64,000 nt of DNA from Palaemon carinicauda (taxonomy: Eukaryota > Arthropoda > Malacostraca > Decapoda > Palaemonidae): positions 93,962,245-94,026,244 of the forward strand of contig NC_090750.1 in assembly GCF_036898095.1 (NCBI RefSeq), in the 5' to 3' direction. The notes beneath the pieces were generated by a model. It was given only the letters and a program-made list of their open reading frames with translations, was not told where the DNA came from and searched no databases. Position 1 is the stretch's first letter. Each line of letters begins with the position of its first letter. The position numbers and the translations under genes are program-made. Of the stretch, positions 33,499 through 45,245 are shown one piece after another.

Positions 33499-33566
33499 GA
33501 GGCTGATGACTAACGACAGAACTCAATACTCGGACACGAGTGGGCGCCGACGACGACTACTGTACC

Positions 33567-34090
33567 ATGAGATCATGCTCTTCTATTGGTCGGCATCTAC
33601 TGTACTGTATCCCATCGTGCATCTACGTATGGGCGTTCCTGTGTCTTCACGTTTCGGCAACGGTATTGTACGCAATGACTTGGTGTTTGTGATTTCGCTT
33701 GCGTAACAATTTTACTGTAGTACCTACTGCTATCGTGTGTGATCCTACGATACATCATTAGCCATGGGTCCTAAGAAAGTTGCTGATGTTTAGGGAAAGA
33801 AGAGTATGATGCTTTGCATGGAGATGAAGATGGAAATAATAAAGAAATACGAGGCTGGCATGCGGTTAAGTGTGCTCGCGAAGGAATATGACTGAAATCC
33901 ATCTAGGATGGGAAAGATCCTTAAGCAGAAGGAAGCTATCAAAGCAGCAACACTTTCTAAGGGCGTAACTGTTTTCTCCAGCAAGTGGAGCCACCTCCAT
34001 GATGAGATGGAGAGACTGCTGTTTGTCTGGATAAAGGACAAAGAAATGGCTGGAGAAACTATCACTGAAGCGATAATCTGCCAGAAAGCC
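33567..34090 (+). pseudogene. Second Tigger element, 5' part with truncated transposase
   Basis: The leader (TCTATTGGTCGGC, GGGCGTT) matches the leader of the complete Tigger at 22179-25357. From ATG at 33764 the frame gives MGPKKVADV, a stop, then helix-turn-helix residues, a second stop (TATGACTGA at about 33890), and continues colinear with residues about 45-108 of the intact protein (ILKQKEAIKAATLSKGVTVF, ERLLFVWIKDKE). It is cut off at 34090 by the duplicated block. Two in-frame stops and loss of the whole catalytic domain make it non-functional. Confidence 0.85.
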
Positions 34091-34528
34091 AGCGGTGGGT
34101 AGTTACACCCTGACAAAAAATTTATCGGCTGGTTTCAGCTTGGCCGAAATAATACTCCTCAGTAAAGAGCTCCAGGTTTTTATTGCTAGAAAAATACAAA
34201 TTACCTCCAAATTTGTCATATTTCATAAGTTGAAATCTTATTGAAACCCCCTTTTGCCTTGCCTTTTCTCCTTGGCTAACTTCATGTAATTTAACACGGG
34301 CAAACCTTTCCTCACATTCAAACACATCAATAAGCTTCCAAATAATGGTGTGACTAACGTTAACCTTGTGTTTCAGGGTGCAGTGCTGCTGAAGGCTATT
34401 AAACTGTAGTATAAACAAGTGTCCCTCGTCTGTACATTGATGCCGAACATTCTATCTACATAGGATTTTGACTGCCTGTATCCACCGACATCAACTGGCA
34501 GGAAGGTAAGGGCAACAAAACAGCATAT
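34091..34528 (+). repeat. 444 bp direct duplication, copy 2
   Basis: Colinear with 29795-30238, with a few small deletions (for example a GTG after TATCTACA). A 98-codon minus-strand frame (34122-34418) includes SHTIIWKLIDVFECEERFAR. This could be a helix-turn-helix of a DNA-transposon protein, but I cannot assign it. Copy 1 keeps only parts of the frame. Confidence 0.85.
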
Positions 34529-34544
34529 TTTTAGGCTAAAGTTA

Positions 34545-36440
34545 TCCTCTTCGTGATATGTACATTGTACGCATCTCCCCAGTATTTACTAGATCTTTTA
34601 CCAGCCAAACTTAATAGTCCATTCTTCCATCTGACTAGTGTCTTTATTTACTGCTGTGACCCAGTTCCCTTTTCTCGACTAAGATAATTCTTCTGTAGTC
34701 TTCCTTACCCACATCTTTTTCATCTTTCTCACTACCTCTCTCTCTATTCTCTTCCCTCTTTTATCCAATAATCACTAATGTCCCCTGTACCTTTGTTTCG
34801 TTATTCTCGGGTACACCTATGTCATCCATGCTGTTGTCCCCATTTCCTTTAACCTTTGACATTTCTTTTTCTGTTACTTTACCTTGAAGTCTTGTAATGT
34901 GTATCCTAGCTATCTCTCTCTCTCGGTGAACTACCATGTTTGGCCATGACTTACCAGACACTCCTACTACCTCAGCAGGCCTATTCCATTCCTTTTGACC
35001 CTCTCTCTTGTAAACACCTCATCTCCAACTACTGCCTCCTCAAAGAGAACATTGCGTTTTAATTTAAAGCAATTCTTAGTTTGCTGCAAGACACTTTTTT
35101 AATGAAAGCCTCTCTAAGCCTTGTGCACTGGATTCAATGTATCCCTTACTACCCCTTCTTCCGTACTTATCTCTCTACTAGCTGGATTTGAAGTCTCCCC
35201 TACTAAATTTGGTAATGCAGGATTTCTACCGAAAGGTAGCTGATTAGGTGAAAATTTTTCATAATTTACTAAAAAATTTTGCACATACCACCCATCTCAA
35301 AGCTATTGGCTAATTCGCATCTTCCTCATTTCTCATTTTCCTCGGACTTCCTCTGAAGATTCCCAACTGTTTTCTTGCACTATCCATTGCCCCATGGTGA
35401 TTCTGCTTCTGTAGCCAACAATTTATATTCCACGTTTCAGTCATTGTTCTAATTTTTTTGATTTTGGAACAACTCTATTATCAGAAAGTAGTTTACAAGG
35501 TGCTCCAAAAAATGCGAACCACCCATCAATGCAGGTTCTTATGATAATTTCTGGCCCTTTGTCATTAATCCAGTATGCCTGACATCATCTGGTGGCCATA
35601 TTAACAATAACTAAAAGCTTCCTTTCTTCGTTCTTTCCTATATCTGAAGCCAACCTCATTAAATATTCTATTTCAAGAAAATCCAATGATTCTTTTTATA
35701 CTTCCTACATATTTTATAAGTTGCAATTAAATCTGTTATTAGCCTCCTAACTTGTTCCTTTTCTCCTCCACCCAAACCATCACTCCACTTGGCCTTTTAA
35801 CCTCCATATCTTCTCTCCTTACTTGTCCAAACTGTAGGAGTAACTTCATAAGTGCCCCTTTAAATCTCTTTGTTACTTAGTCCCTTCCATCCCAAAAACA
35901 TTTATTTTCTCTTTTTCTCTCTTCAGAATTGGTAGTCTTAAATGACTCGGTTCATCCTCTCTCAAATAAATTCTTATTTCACCTAATGCTTCTATTTCTA
36001 CAAGAGTTACGTTCATATCTATCCTCATACCCATCCTACTCGGTTTTCTTCCCTATTAACCATGGTATGTCACCTTGCAAAATTTCTGTCTTCAAATAAA
36101 ATTTCTTTGCTTTTAAACAAAACTGGAATTTCTATTACACCTTTAGATTTATATGAGGATTCACCAAACTTGAGGACCTTGTTTGATTCTTCTTTGATGT
36201 CCTTCATTCTTTTCAACTCTCCTAGGCTTAAACCAACTACAACCTTAGTCATAATTCACCACACACAGTTGATTTACATCCTGCATCTAAAATAGCATCA
36301 ACTTCTCCCCCAAGAGTTCATATCAGTTTCTTGAATTTCTCCAATATAAATTTTCTCCTCTACATTATGTCTCTTAACTTGTTTAAACCTATGCTTATTT
36401 CCCACATTACTGGTCTTATTTTCATCGAACTTTTTTTCAT
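34545..36440 (-). pseudogene. Copia-order retroelement: protease and integrase, decayed
   Basis: Read right to left. The aspartic protease is at about 36070-36290: AILDAGCKSTVCGELW has the LD-x-G core with Thr/Ala replaced, then SLGELKRMKDIKEESNKVLK and IPVLFKSKEI. Integrase core pieces lie at about 35200-35640: a WINDKGPEII segment, LLSDN, then TEAESPWGNG followed by a stop, and SPNQLPFGRNPALPNL. Tail at 34600-35000: GKSWPNMVVHREREIARIHI resembles the chromodomain-like or GKEV region after integrase. Protease is followed directly by integrase with no RT between them, the order of Ty1/copia (also Gmr1-like) elements. RT is lost beyond 34545. Confidence 0.75.
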
Positions 36441-37615
36441 ATAACTTTACTTTATTCTGATGATTTTGAGGACAATATCTAGCTCAATGCCACTCTGAAC
36501 TACATATAGCACACAATATTATTTTCCCTTCTCTATTGGATTTCTTCCACCTCTCCCTGTTATCTACCTAGTTCTACCCCCTACTCTTGTATCCCTCTCT
36601 GTCTCTACCCATATTCTTTTCAGATCCCTACAAATCATTCTCTTCCTTGTTCCTGAATCCTTCAAATATTCTTTTCAATATCTTTGACACAGAATCATAC
36701 AATAGTTTCCCTTGCCCATATGCAGTCAACACCATCGGCTTTTGATTTTCGGTGAGATTTTCCTGCTCCAGAACATGAAAAACCTTGAGCCTTTCCCTCG
36801 ACCAAACTTTTCCTATAGCCTTAATGCATTACGAAGCTGCGGTCTCATACCTATGAAACCTCTCATCTTTTCAACAGATTCTCTCTCTATTTTAAAGTAC
36901 TTCTTCGTCTTTCCATAGTTATCCATTATGGTATCCTTTACATATACCTCATCTATTTTCATTAATTTACCTTTGAACCATCTGTAACTTTCAGTTTTTA
37001 CCTATATATCTCTTCTGTCACTTCTAAAGCCTACCCTTTCAAACTTAATATCTCTATTTTTGGATATTTATCATCCCTACATACTACCAACCAATCTTCT
37101 ACCTGATCTTTCAGACTTTAGTATTCTGACTCTTTACCACAGAACCTAGGACATTTCTTCCTTCCAACTCCTTAGTGTCTCCCATAGTGCTAACCTAACC
37201 AAAGAATGCTGATAACCAACACAGAAAATGTCCTAGCCTAGGTTCACTTTTAACCACTCTCTGTTACCACTGATAAATTTAATATTTTTACTATATTTAG
37301 CTTCTTTAAACTTCCTTAATCTGATGTCAAATTGTCAACACAAAAACAATTGTAACATTAAATACACACAAACCAATAGAGACAAGAGACCGCCCCAACA
37401 CCAATATAGTTCAATCACCATGAATTCAATCAGTGCACTAATCCTCTGACAATCAATCGCCCTCACTAACAACAACACCACGTGACCTGACGTCACAAAA
37501 AACAACTCTTTTTCTTAACTATTTATTGCTGTAGTGCTTATTTACTTATAAAAAATCTGCTTTTCCTGGAATCTTCTCTACATATCCATATTTCAACCTT
37601 TTCTAGTAATGCTGT
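36441..37615 (-). repeat. Copia-like gag/leader tandem unit 1
   Basis: The minus strand gives, from right to left, a leader with TATCAGTGGTAACAGAG (about 37258-37285, resembling a tRNA-Met-type primer-binding site), gag segments (DQVEDWLVVCRDD near 37080; QENLTENQKP near 36755) and a CCHC knuckle near 36470-36520 (CAICSSEWH-x-ARYC, CX2CX4HX4C). The same succession recurs at 37616 and 38746. The distal segment with ATTGATTGTCAGAGGA and the TGTTGACAATTTGACA block could be an LTR, but boundaries are not proven. Confidence 0.75.
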
Positions 37616-38745
37616 ACATATAGCTTTTCTTTATTCTGATGATACTGAGGACAATTTCTAGCTCAATGCCATTCTGAACTACCTATAGCACACTGTTACT
37701 TTCCCTTCTCTATTTATTGGATTTATTCCACCTCTCCTTCCTATCCATCTAGTTCTACCCCTACTGCTGTTATCCCTCTCTCTCTCTCTCTCTACCTTTA
37801 TTCTTATTTTCAGATCCCCACCAATCAACCTCTTCCTTGTTCCCAAATCCTTCAAATTCTTTTCAATATATTTGACACAGAATCATACAATAGTTTATCT
37901 TGCCCACATGCAGCCAACACCATCTGTTTTTTATTCTCGGTGAGATTTACCTGCTCCAGAAGATGAAAATTTCACCAGATTCTCTATTTTATTAAAGTAC
38001 TTCATCTTCCAATAGTTATCCATTATGGTGTCCTTTAGATATACCTCATCTAATTTCATTAATATTACCTTAGAACCATCTGTGCCTTTCAGTTTTTCTC
38101 TCTTTTGTCACTAATAAAGCCTTTCCTTTCAAACTTAATATCTCTATATCTGGATATTTATCATCTCTACATACTACCAACCAATCTTCTACCTGATCTT
38201 TCCAACTTTTGTATTCTTACTTTACCACAAAACCTAGGACATTCCTTCCTTCCAACTCCATTCTGTCTCCTTAATGTCTCCCATAATCAAAGAATGCTGA
38301 TAACCAACACAGAAAATGTCCTAGCCTAGGTTCACTTTTAACCGCTCAATGCTACCACTGATAAATTTAATATTTTTACTATATTTACCCTCTTTAAATT
38401 TCCTTTATCTGATGTCAAATTGTCAACACAAAAACAATTCCATAACAAAATACATACAAACAAATACAGACACAACAGCAATATAGTTTAAATGCCATGA
38501 ATTCAATCGGCTTGCTCCTCTGACAATCAATCGCCCTCACTAACACCACCACCACCACCACGTGACCTGACACAGATCCATATTTCAACCCTTTCTAGTA
38601 ATACTGTACATACATATACCAAAGGCACTTCTCCCAATTTTGGGGGGTAGCCGACATCAACAAGAAACAAAACAAAAAAGGGGACCTCTACTCTCTACTT
38701 TATGTAATACTGTAATACTGTACATAAAGCTTTGTAATACTGTAC
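37616..38745 (-). repeat. Copia-like gag/leader tandem unit 2, with family C insertion
   Basis: Second direct copy, colinear with unit 1 from the zinc-knuckle region (TTCTGATGATACTGAGGACA) to the CACGTGACCTGAC and CATATTTCAACC blocks. A region of about 65 bp in gag near 37975 is deleted relative to units 1 and 3. A family C fragment lies at 38599-38698 next to the boundary with unit 3. Confidence 0.8.
38599..38698 (+). repeat. Family C fragment
   Basis: ACATACATATACCAAAGGCA, CCCAATTTTGGGGGGTAGCC and GGGGACCTCTACTCTCTACT match the 5' part of family C. Afterwards the TAATACTGTA motif of the host sequence is repeated several times. Confidence 0.9.
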
Positions 38746-39380
38746 ATAAAGCTTTTCTATATTCTGATGATTCTGAGGACAATCTCTTGCTCAATGCCAT
38801 TGTGAACTACATATAGCACACAGTTACTTTCCCTTCTCTATTTATTGGATTTATTCCACCTCTCCTTCCTGTCCATTTAGTTCTACCCCTACTGCTGTAT
38901 CCCTCTCTCTCTCTCTCTACCTTTATTCTTATTTTCAGATCCCCACCAATCATCCTCTTCATTGTTCCCAAATCCTTCAAATTCTTTTCAATATATTTGA
39001 CACAGAATCATAAAATAGTTTATCTTGCCTACATGCAGCCAACACCATCTGTTTTTGATTCTCGGGGAGATTTGCCTGCTCCAGATGATAAAAAACCTTA
39101 AGCCTCTCCCTTAAACAAATTTTTCCTATAGCCTTAATGCATTCCGAAGCTGCGTTCTCATATCTATGAAACCTCTCATCTTTTCACCAGATTATCTCTA
39201 TTTTAAAGTACTTCTTCATCTTCCCATAGTTATCCATTATGGCATCCTTTAGATATACCTCATCTAATTTCATTAAAATTACCTTTGAACCATCTGTACC
39301 TTTCAGTTTTTCTCTATCTCTTCTGTCACTTCTAAAGGCTTTACTTTCAAACTTAATATTATCTCTATATCTGGATATTC
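38746..39380 (-). repeat. Copia-like gag tandem unit 3, truncated
   Basis: Third colinear copy, from the zinc-knuckle block (CTGATGATTCTGAGGACAAT) to TATCTGGATATTC. There it leaves the shared sequence, so the leader is missing. Confidence 0.8.
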
Positions 39381-39429
39381 TTTTGAAATAAGCATACTAT
39401 ATTATTTTTGTAACTGATATGATTGTGAT

Positions 39430-40110
39430 GCCTCTGAAAATATTGTAATCAGTCAGGTCTCCTTATTTTGCCATTTTCACCAACATTCCTAACTCCCACT
39501 CACCAGGTTTGCCTCTTCATGCCACATCCTACAAAATAATCTCGTACTCTTGAAGGCACTTCATATTCAGCCAGCATCATCCCGCCAGTTCTTCCATCGT
39601 AACTAGGGGCTTTCCAGCTCCTGAGTTTTTTAATGATGCCTTCGACTTCAAGCATTTTGAATTCATTCATGGACACGTAGAGGTCTTCGACAGCCAAAGG
39701 TATATCGATTAAATTATTCCCTTTTTATTGCTTACTCATGACCTCGCTGAAATGTTCCATCCAATGTTGTCTTTCTTCTTGTGTTGTAAGAGAGGCATCT
39801 CTATTATTGATGGCCATCTTCTTTGCCCCAGTAGAGATTTCATCAATAACTTTGAGTAATTCTTAGGCCTCATCTGCTGTCCTGTCTAAATATTCTGTCA
39901 TTCCTGGCTTTTCTTATGACCTCATTATCAACACTTCTCGAACTTTCAACAATCAATTTCTGTCTCTCCTTTTTATAGTATCCCAAGTATCATTTGGTAT
40001 AATTTGGTATCCATGGCTTTCTCCTCGTAACTGCGTCCCAAAACTTCACTATCAACTGACTATGTTCTTGAGATTGCACCATTCTTCATTGTATGTTCAA
40101 TTCAATTGCA
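39430..40110 (-). pseudogene. Non-LTR reverse transcriptase N-terminal fragment
   Basis: The minus strand encodes a pre-RT segment (an EERQHWMEHFSEVMSK-like stretch near 39740) and then VEGIIKKLRSWKAPSYDGRT (about 39570-39640), which is the conserved first RT block of LINEs. The frame ends soon after at VGCGMKRQTW and no later RT motif follows. The residue expected to be Gly in KAPG is Ser. Confidence 0.7.
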
Positions 40111-40286
40111 AATTGTTAATGTTCTTTTAAAAGCTTAGTTGTATCAAACCTAGTTATTCTATCTACCTTTTAGTTGGATGCTTTGTTTTAATTTTCCTGT
40201 GGCAATGAGGAGCTGGTGTTACCAATATCTGCACCTTTTTTATTATATTAATTATGGTTAATCTTTTATTTAGGTAAATGATCATG

Positions 40287-40597
40287 TTAACCCTTTTACC
40301 CCCAATGGACGTACTGGTACGTTTCACAAAACTAATCCCTTTACTTCCATGGACGTACCGGTATGTCCTTGAAAAAAATGCTATTTACATTTTATTTTGC
40401 ATATTTTTGATAACTTTGAGAAACTTCAGGCATTTTCCGAAAGAATGAGACCAACCTGATCCCTCTATGACAAAAATTAAGGCTGTTAGAGCTATTTAAA
40501 AAATATATATGGCAAAATCTGCTTTTCCCCCCCCCAAAAAAAAAGCCCTGGGTTAAGAGTTGGAAAGTTCCAAATAGCTTGTGGGTAGAAGGGTTAA
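40287..40597 (+). mobile_element. piggyBac-like MITE (family B), copy 7
   Basis: TTAA on both sides. More diverged than the others: the palindrome reads GGACGTACCGGTATGTCC, the right end GTGGGTAGAAGGG, and a C/A homopolymer replaces part of the right half. Confidence 0.8.
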
Positions 40598-40805
40598 ACA
40601 ATTTGGTAAAGAATATAGTACGGAACAGGTCATCTGTAATAGATGGGTTGTACGGTATATTACTTTACTTACGGAAGCTGTTCCTTGTTATTTTATGTCA
40701 ATCACTGCATTTTTATTTCATATGGAAAATTAAACCTAAACCGATTGTTGAAGAAAGGAAAAAAGGATATGACACTTATAATTTCCTTTTATTGCAGATA
40801 ATTCT

Positions 40806-40861
40806 TTAACGGTGGGAACTTCATCATTGGACTTTAACAGTGGGAACTTCATCATTGGATG
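40806..40861 (+). repeat. 29 bp tandem pair
   Basis: AACGGTGGGAACTTCATCAT and AACAGTGGGAACTTCATCAT start two adjacent near-identical units. They lie just after TTTCCTTTTATTGCAG (40783-40798), which is a good 3' splice-site match. Confidence 0.75.
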
Positions 40862-41856
40862 TTGACCTATTCGGACCTACTATAAGAGGAAAGAGTTTCT
40901 CCAGGCCTGAGAAGCGTTTGAATACCTCGGTATACTTGGCTGATGGAAACTGCAAATTGGAAACTTTTATACATCATGTGAACTATTACATCTGAATGGA
41001 GTGAAGTTCAAACGATGCACAGATGAAAAAAATGAGGAGACGACATCACAGAAATTCTGAACAGAGAGAATGGATCATCAACTAACATTACAGATGAAAT
41101 AAACTTATATTAACTTTGTTTCATATGTAAAAAAACCAAGATGTGTGAAATAATAAAACACCAAAGTTTATACTATATTTTATTTTCCATAAAATTATTT
41201 TTTTTTTTTCTCTTAACATAGTGTCCCCCCCCCAAATAAGGGGCTGATCTCATTTTACTGACACTATAGAGATCTCTGCCTTACTGCCATGCTTACCAGA
41301 AACTTTGTGTAGAAGTTGAACAGTCCCTGATTCACACTCCAATGAGGGTGTTAACTGTCTCTCTCCTCTGAATGGAAAGTTTTAATGTCAAGTGAAAACT
41401 GTTTGCTTACTGAAAGCAGCCCATCACTTGAACACCCCCCAATTGGTCTTTTAGCTGCAATGTGTATTTTAAAAAAGCCTGATAAAATAAGTTTATAACT
41501 TGAAATGCTGCTGCTGACAATTTGAAATTACTGATAGAGCAAATTCAGAAAGGTGTTACAATATACCACAGAACAAAAGACACCTTTTGGTCATTGGACT
41601 AACTTGAGAAAATTCCTGAGTAAGTTTTAAACTAAGCCAAAAGTTGTTTAAAAAATAAAGTTCCTTTCACAACTGATAATTTCCTTTGTAAAATCATGAC
41701 TTGACCTGAAGCAACAAATGAAAAAGATTTTAAATTCTTTCAATGACCCAAGAAAACATTTGACAAAGTTTCATATACCATTTTTAGAATTTGAATCCTG
41801 CTTAATATAACTGATATGAATAAAAATTTCCAGTTATTGTTATTCATCTCGATCTA
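40862..41856. other. Unassigned; candidate 3' UTR-like sequence
   Basis: Two AATAAA motifs on the plus strand (near 41097 and 41151) and one on the minus strand (near 41174) suggest possible convergent transcript ends. No coding frame supports a gene. Confidence 0.3.
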
Positions 41857-42084
41857 CCATGGCCCTTAACCCAATTTTGGGAGGTAGCCAACAAAAAAAA
41901 ATCGAGAAGGGTATTTTCTCATTGATCCTCTTTGCCTGATGAATGACTCGCACAAGTTTGGTTCAGCAATACCAACCAAGCTCGGCCAAGTACCTTCAAA
42001 GTCAAAGAGTAACTGAGTAAAATAACCCTTTTGGTTCCTTTTTTGATGTCGGCTATCTCCAAAAATTGGGGCAAGTGCCATGGC
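41857..42084. repeat. Diverged fold-back element of family C type
   Basis: The left end has CCATGGCCCTTAACCCAATT and TTGGGAGGTAGCCAAC. The right end has GATGTCGGCTATCTCCAAAA and GGGGCAAGTGCCATGG. These are inverted relatives of the family C head around an unrelated centre. Confidence 0.65.
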
Positions 42085-45000
42085 AGTTAGTGATAAATCA
42101 CAATACCTGAAGAGTTGTTCACAACCTGAGTACTAAGGTAATGTTACTGAAGACTTGAAATATACATCCTTTTCATCAGATATTTTAAAATTGTAATTCA
42201 ATTGTTACAATCCTAACCTAATGATACCGTGCATAGACTAAAATCTTGAGTTCAGTTTAGGAAAATAGAATATTCAGAGCGCAAAAGAACTATCCGGAAT
42301 TCTTCCACACCTATTCTAAAGCAACACCATTAATAAGCAGAATACGTTCAACTGTATAAATGCATAATTGTCAAAGTAAGAATGCATCTTAAAATGCAAC
42401 TTTTAAACTCAAGCAATTGTTTCCCTGGATTTAGATTGTTTTGATTATAAGAATATTTCCCTATTTTTCAAGCAGATAAATATCTTTAATTTGGCCTGAA
42501 TGGGAACAGTTTCAGATGTTAGCTCAATAATAATACTAAAGAAGTTGGTTATGCATTGATTTATATGATTTAATTCTGTAAATAACCAGAAGAATATATC
42601 ATTGCATCAGTTAAGAACATCATAAAGTCACTTGCATCACCCTCAAGATTTACAGGATTTTAATTAAGCAAAAAATCTAGCTAAACTAGCTATACTGCAA
42701 TATTTCTTACATTACTTTGGTTACAACTGACATCAAAGTAGAAACTTATTAATGTCATCAGAAATGAGGAGCAATAAATGTATGAAATATGCCCTTATAA
42801 ACCCTGAATGTGAATAAATTATCATTAATGTAAAAGGATATTTATAGTTTATTTTAGTGTCCCAAGTCATCACTGAGGACAGGAGTCCTTGTTTCAAGTA
42901 CAGTCCATTATATGAAGGATGATAAAAGCTCCCTAGAAAGCAGTAAGACCAAATACATGACTTAAGGTAAATTCGTGTGATGCTTCTCAAATGCGCAAAG
43001 ACTTCGGAAAAGGGGATGACATCAAATGCAGAGTACTGCCCTGACACCCCAGCTTCACCCCAGCCAGTTATGTGCCAGATTGGACTATTGTCGCATTCCC
43101 CTACACCGACGAGTTAGCACAGGCAGAACACCCTTCAAGGTGGGACTGAAAGACCTGGTATTGGTACCAAGGTAATCTTAAATACCAAAATGCAGCTATC
43201 AGTACCTCCCTTGGAGGGTAACCACCTGATCTTTACATTAAATTAAAATGAATAGCAAAGTTATTTCCTGCTTATTCTGTAAACCAAACTAAAATGATTG
43301 TTGAAATGTGCCCTTTCATATTGCGGTCTTTTGAGCAAATGGCCGTTCCAATTACTGTACCAGACTGTCCTTAATTCATAATGTACATATTACTACTGTA
43401 CATCTTATGAAACTATTGCCATTTTCATTTAAAGGTACTGTATTTTGCCAACCAAAATTGTCTCAACTGCATCCTGATGCACCAGCAGATTCCAAAAGGA
43501 GTTTACTGCTCCAACATGTAACTTTCTGATGCAAATTAAACCAACCATTTCTTATGACCCATTATACAGCAACAACACCAAAAAAACTTCCAGCAAAGTT
43601 TCAAAATCAGATTAATTAATGTGAAACAATTATGCCAAAATAAACTGATTTCTATTTAGGTAACCTGAACAACTAAAGGAAGTGTTCACAGCAATTTCCT
43701 TCCCAGAAAACTAAGAGAAAATATAGCTATTCTCAATTTTCCCTCAGAGGCTGTCATTATATTCATACAAAGTTGAGAATATAATACAAATACTTTTCTT
43801 AAATTGAGGGTAAATGGACCTGGATAATCCAATCTCATTCCATGTCAAACCCTAAGTTACAATTCTAAAACTTACATCCCTAAAAGAATATCGTACTTGT
43901 GCAGTTCATCACAAAACACAAGTTCAACTACCTTGGATTTATCGCGAGGCCATAAAGGAACAAAAACAGATCAAAGCAATGAGGAGAACATCACGCAAAT
44001 CACTGATAAAAAAACACATCGAGTCTATCACTTGGCACTAAGTTTGAGACCAGTGACAATCAACTTGTGCAGATAATTTTCTAACCAAGAAAGATTACAC
44101 TGAAATAATGTATAAAGTTACCCAACTGGAAAGTCAAGCACTATACAAAATTCTGTGTCCACAAGAACAGCTCTACAGCAATGGCCTATACACTTTAACC
44201 TCAGGAGACGACAGTTTTCCCATAAAAGTAGTAGACAATGCAAGGCTTTTATCAACACGAAATTAGCAATCAACACTTCCTAAGGATTTCTGCGCAATTT
44301 TCTATCCACATGTTTGTTTCCTTCTTCCTTATAGGCAACTAACCAAGTGTCTTGAATGGAAACTGAGCATTTTTTTTTTAAAGTATCTGCCAGAATAATG
44401 TTAAACATCTGCTTGCCACCAGAATGATTTAACAATCCATGTTTGAGGTAAATGGATCAATTCAAAATGTCTCAGAAACCCAGCATACAAAGACACGTAT
44501 TCAGAATGCAGACAATTAACACCAAAGCGGAAAATCAAGGCACACTTGACTTTCGACATTAAGGAATCCTAATCTCAACCGAGTGGTGACTGGCAACAAA
44601 ATCAACCCACACTGGAGATTGTACAACATATATTTGTAATAAGAAAGCAAAATTGTGGTCATATACAGAAGGCAAAATCCCTTCAACCACATCCTACCAC
44701 TAGGGACCTTCCCATTGAGTTAGCAGTAATAGCTTGCTTGCAATAAAGTTTTATGGAACCTGAATACAATGAACAGCTCATATGCGGAAATCATTACCTC
44801 TTCCACAGACCTCTTGACACTGCTGTGATCCAAAACACAAACTGCACTGCAAAAGGGACAATGTCTTACTCCATCTTACGCTCCTAAATGCCTAATACAG
44901 ATCGGAGACACATATCTGCTTCATATGCATTTGATGATTAGCAAGACATTCTTATTTAATCTTTCTAAAACAAAAAACTTGAGCAGGAACTTTGGCCTCA

Positions 45001-45245
45001 GCTTGTATGACAGAGATGGGGATTTCAACTAATTTTGCCCAAAAAGGACAAAAGTTAGCAATTATAAAGTGCTCAGGGAGAAATTGCTGCCCCTGGAAAA
45101 AATGGCAGCTATCAAAGGACATTAAAATCCATATTAAGTTTTAGAAAAATACAGTTATTTACAAAGTAAATACAGATTTGTAAATAAAAAAAAACAAAAG
45201 CAAACGACACTCGTGCACTGAGTACAGTAAAAATGTCGAAGTAAA
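42085..45245. other. Unassigned AT-rich stretch, low repeat content
   Basis: No microsatellite or member of families A-C and no coding frame. A GC-richer patch at 43045-43240 is unassigned. Confidence 0.4.

Larger units (their letters stand above)
30839..33566 (+). mobile_element. RTE-like LINE with inverted 5' part and 11 bp target duplication
   Basis: ACTACTGTACC occurs at 30839-30849 and 33556-33566 and flanks the element. Positions 30850 to about 31490 carry the endonuclease half on the minus strand; from about 31490 to 33555 the RT half runs on the plus strand. The two halves meet at a 9-base overlap (GGATTGGTT), which fits both reading frames. The outer end of the inverted half (..KKRQ) and the inner start of the plus half (DWFDEND) would be contiguous in an uninverted element. 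This is the arrangement expected from twin priming. Confidence 0.85.

Noticed and set aside
29795..34528. Direct duplication considered as a pair of LTRs
   Set aside because: No TG..CA ends, no primer-binding site or polypurine tract next to it, and the enclosed parts come from unrelated elements in a broken order.
34545..37615. Assignment of the protease-integrase remnant to Ty3/gypsy
   Set aside because: Integrase follows protease with no RT between them, which fits Copia order better, though a Gmr1-like element cannot be excluded without RT.
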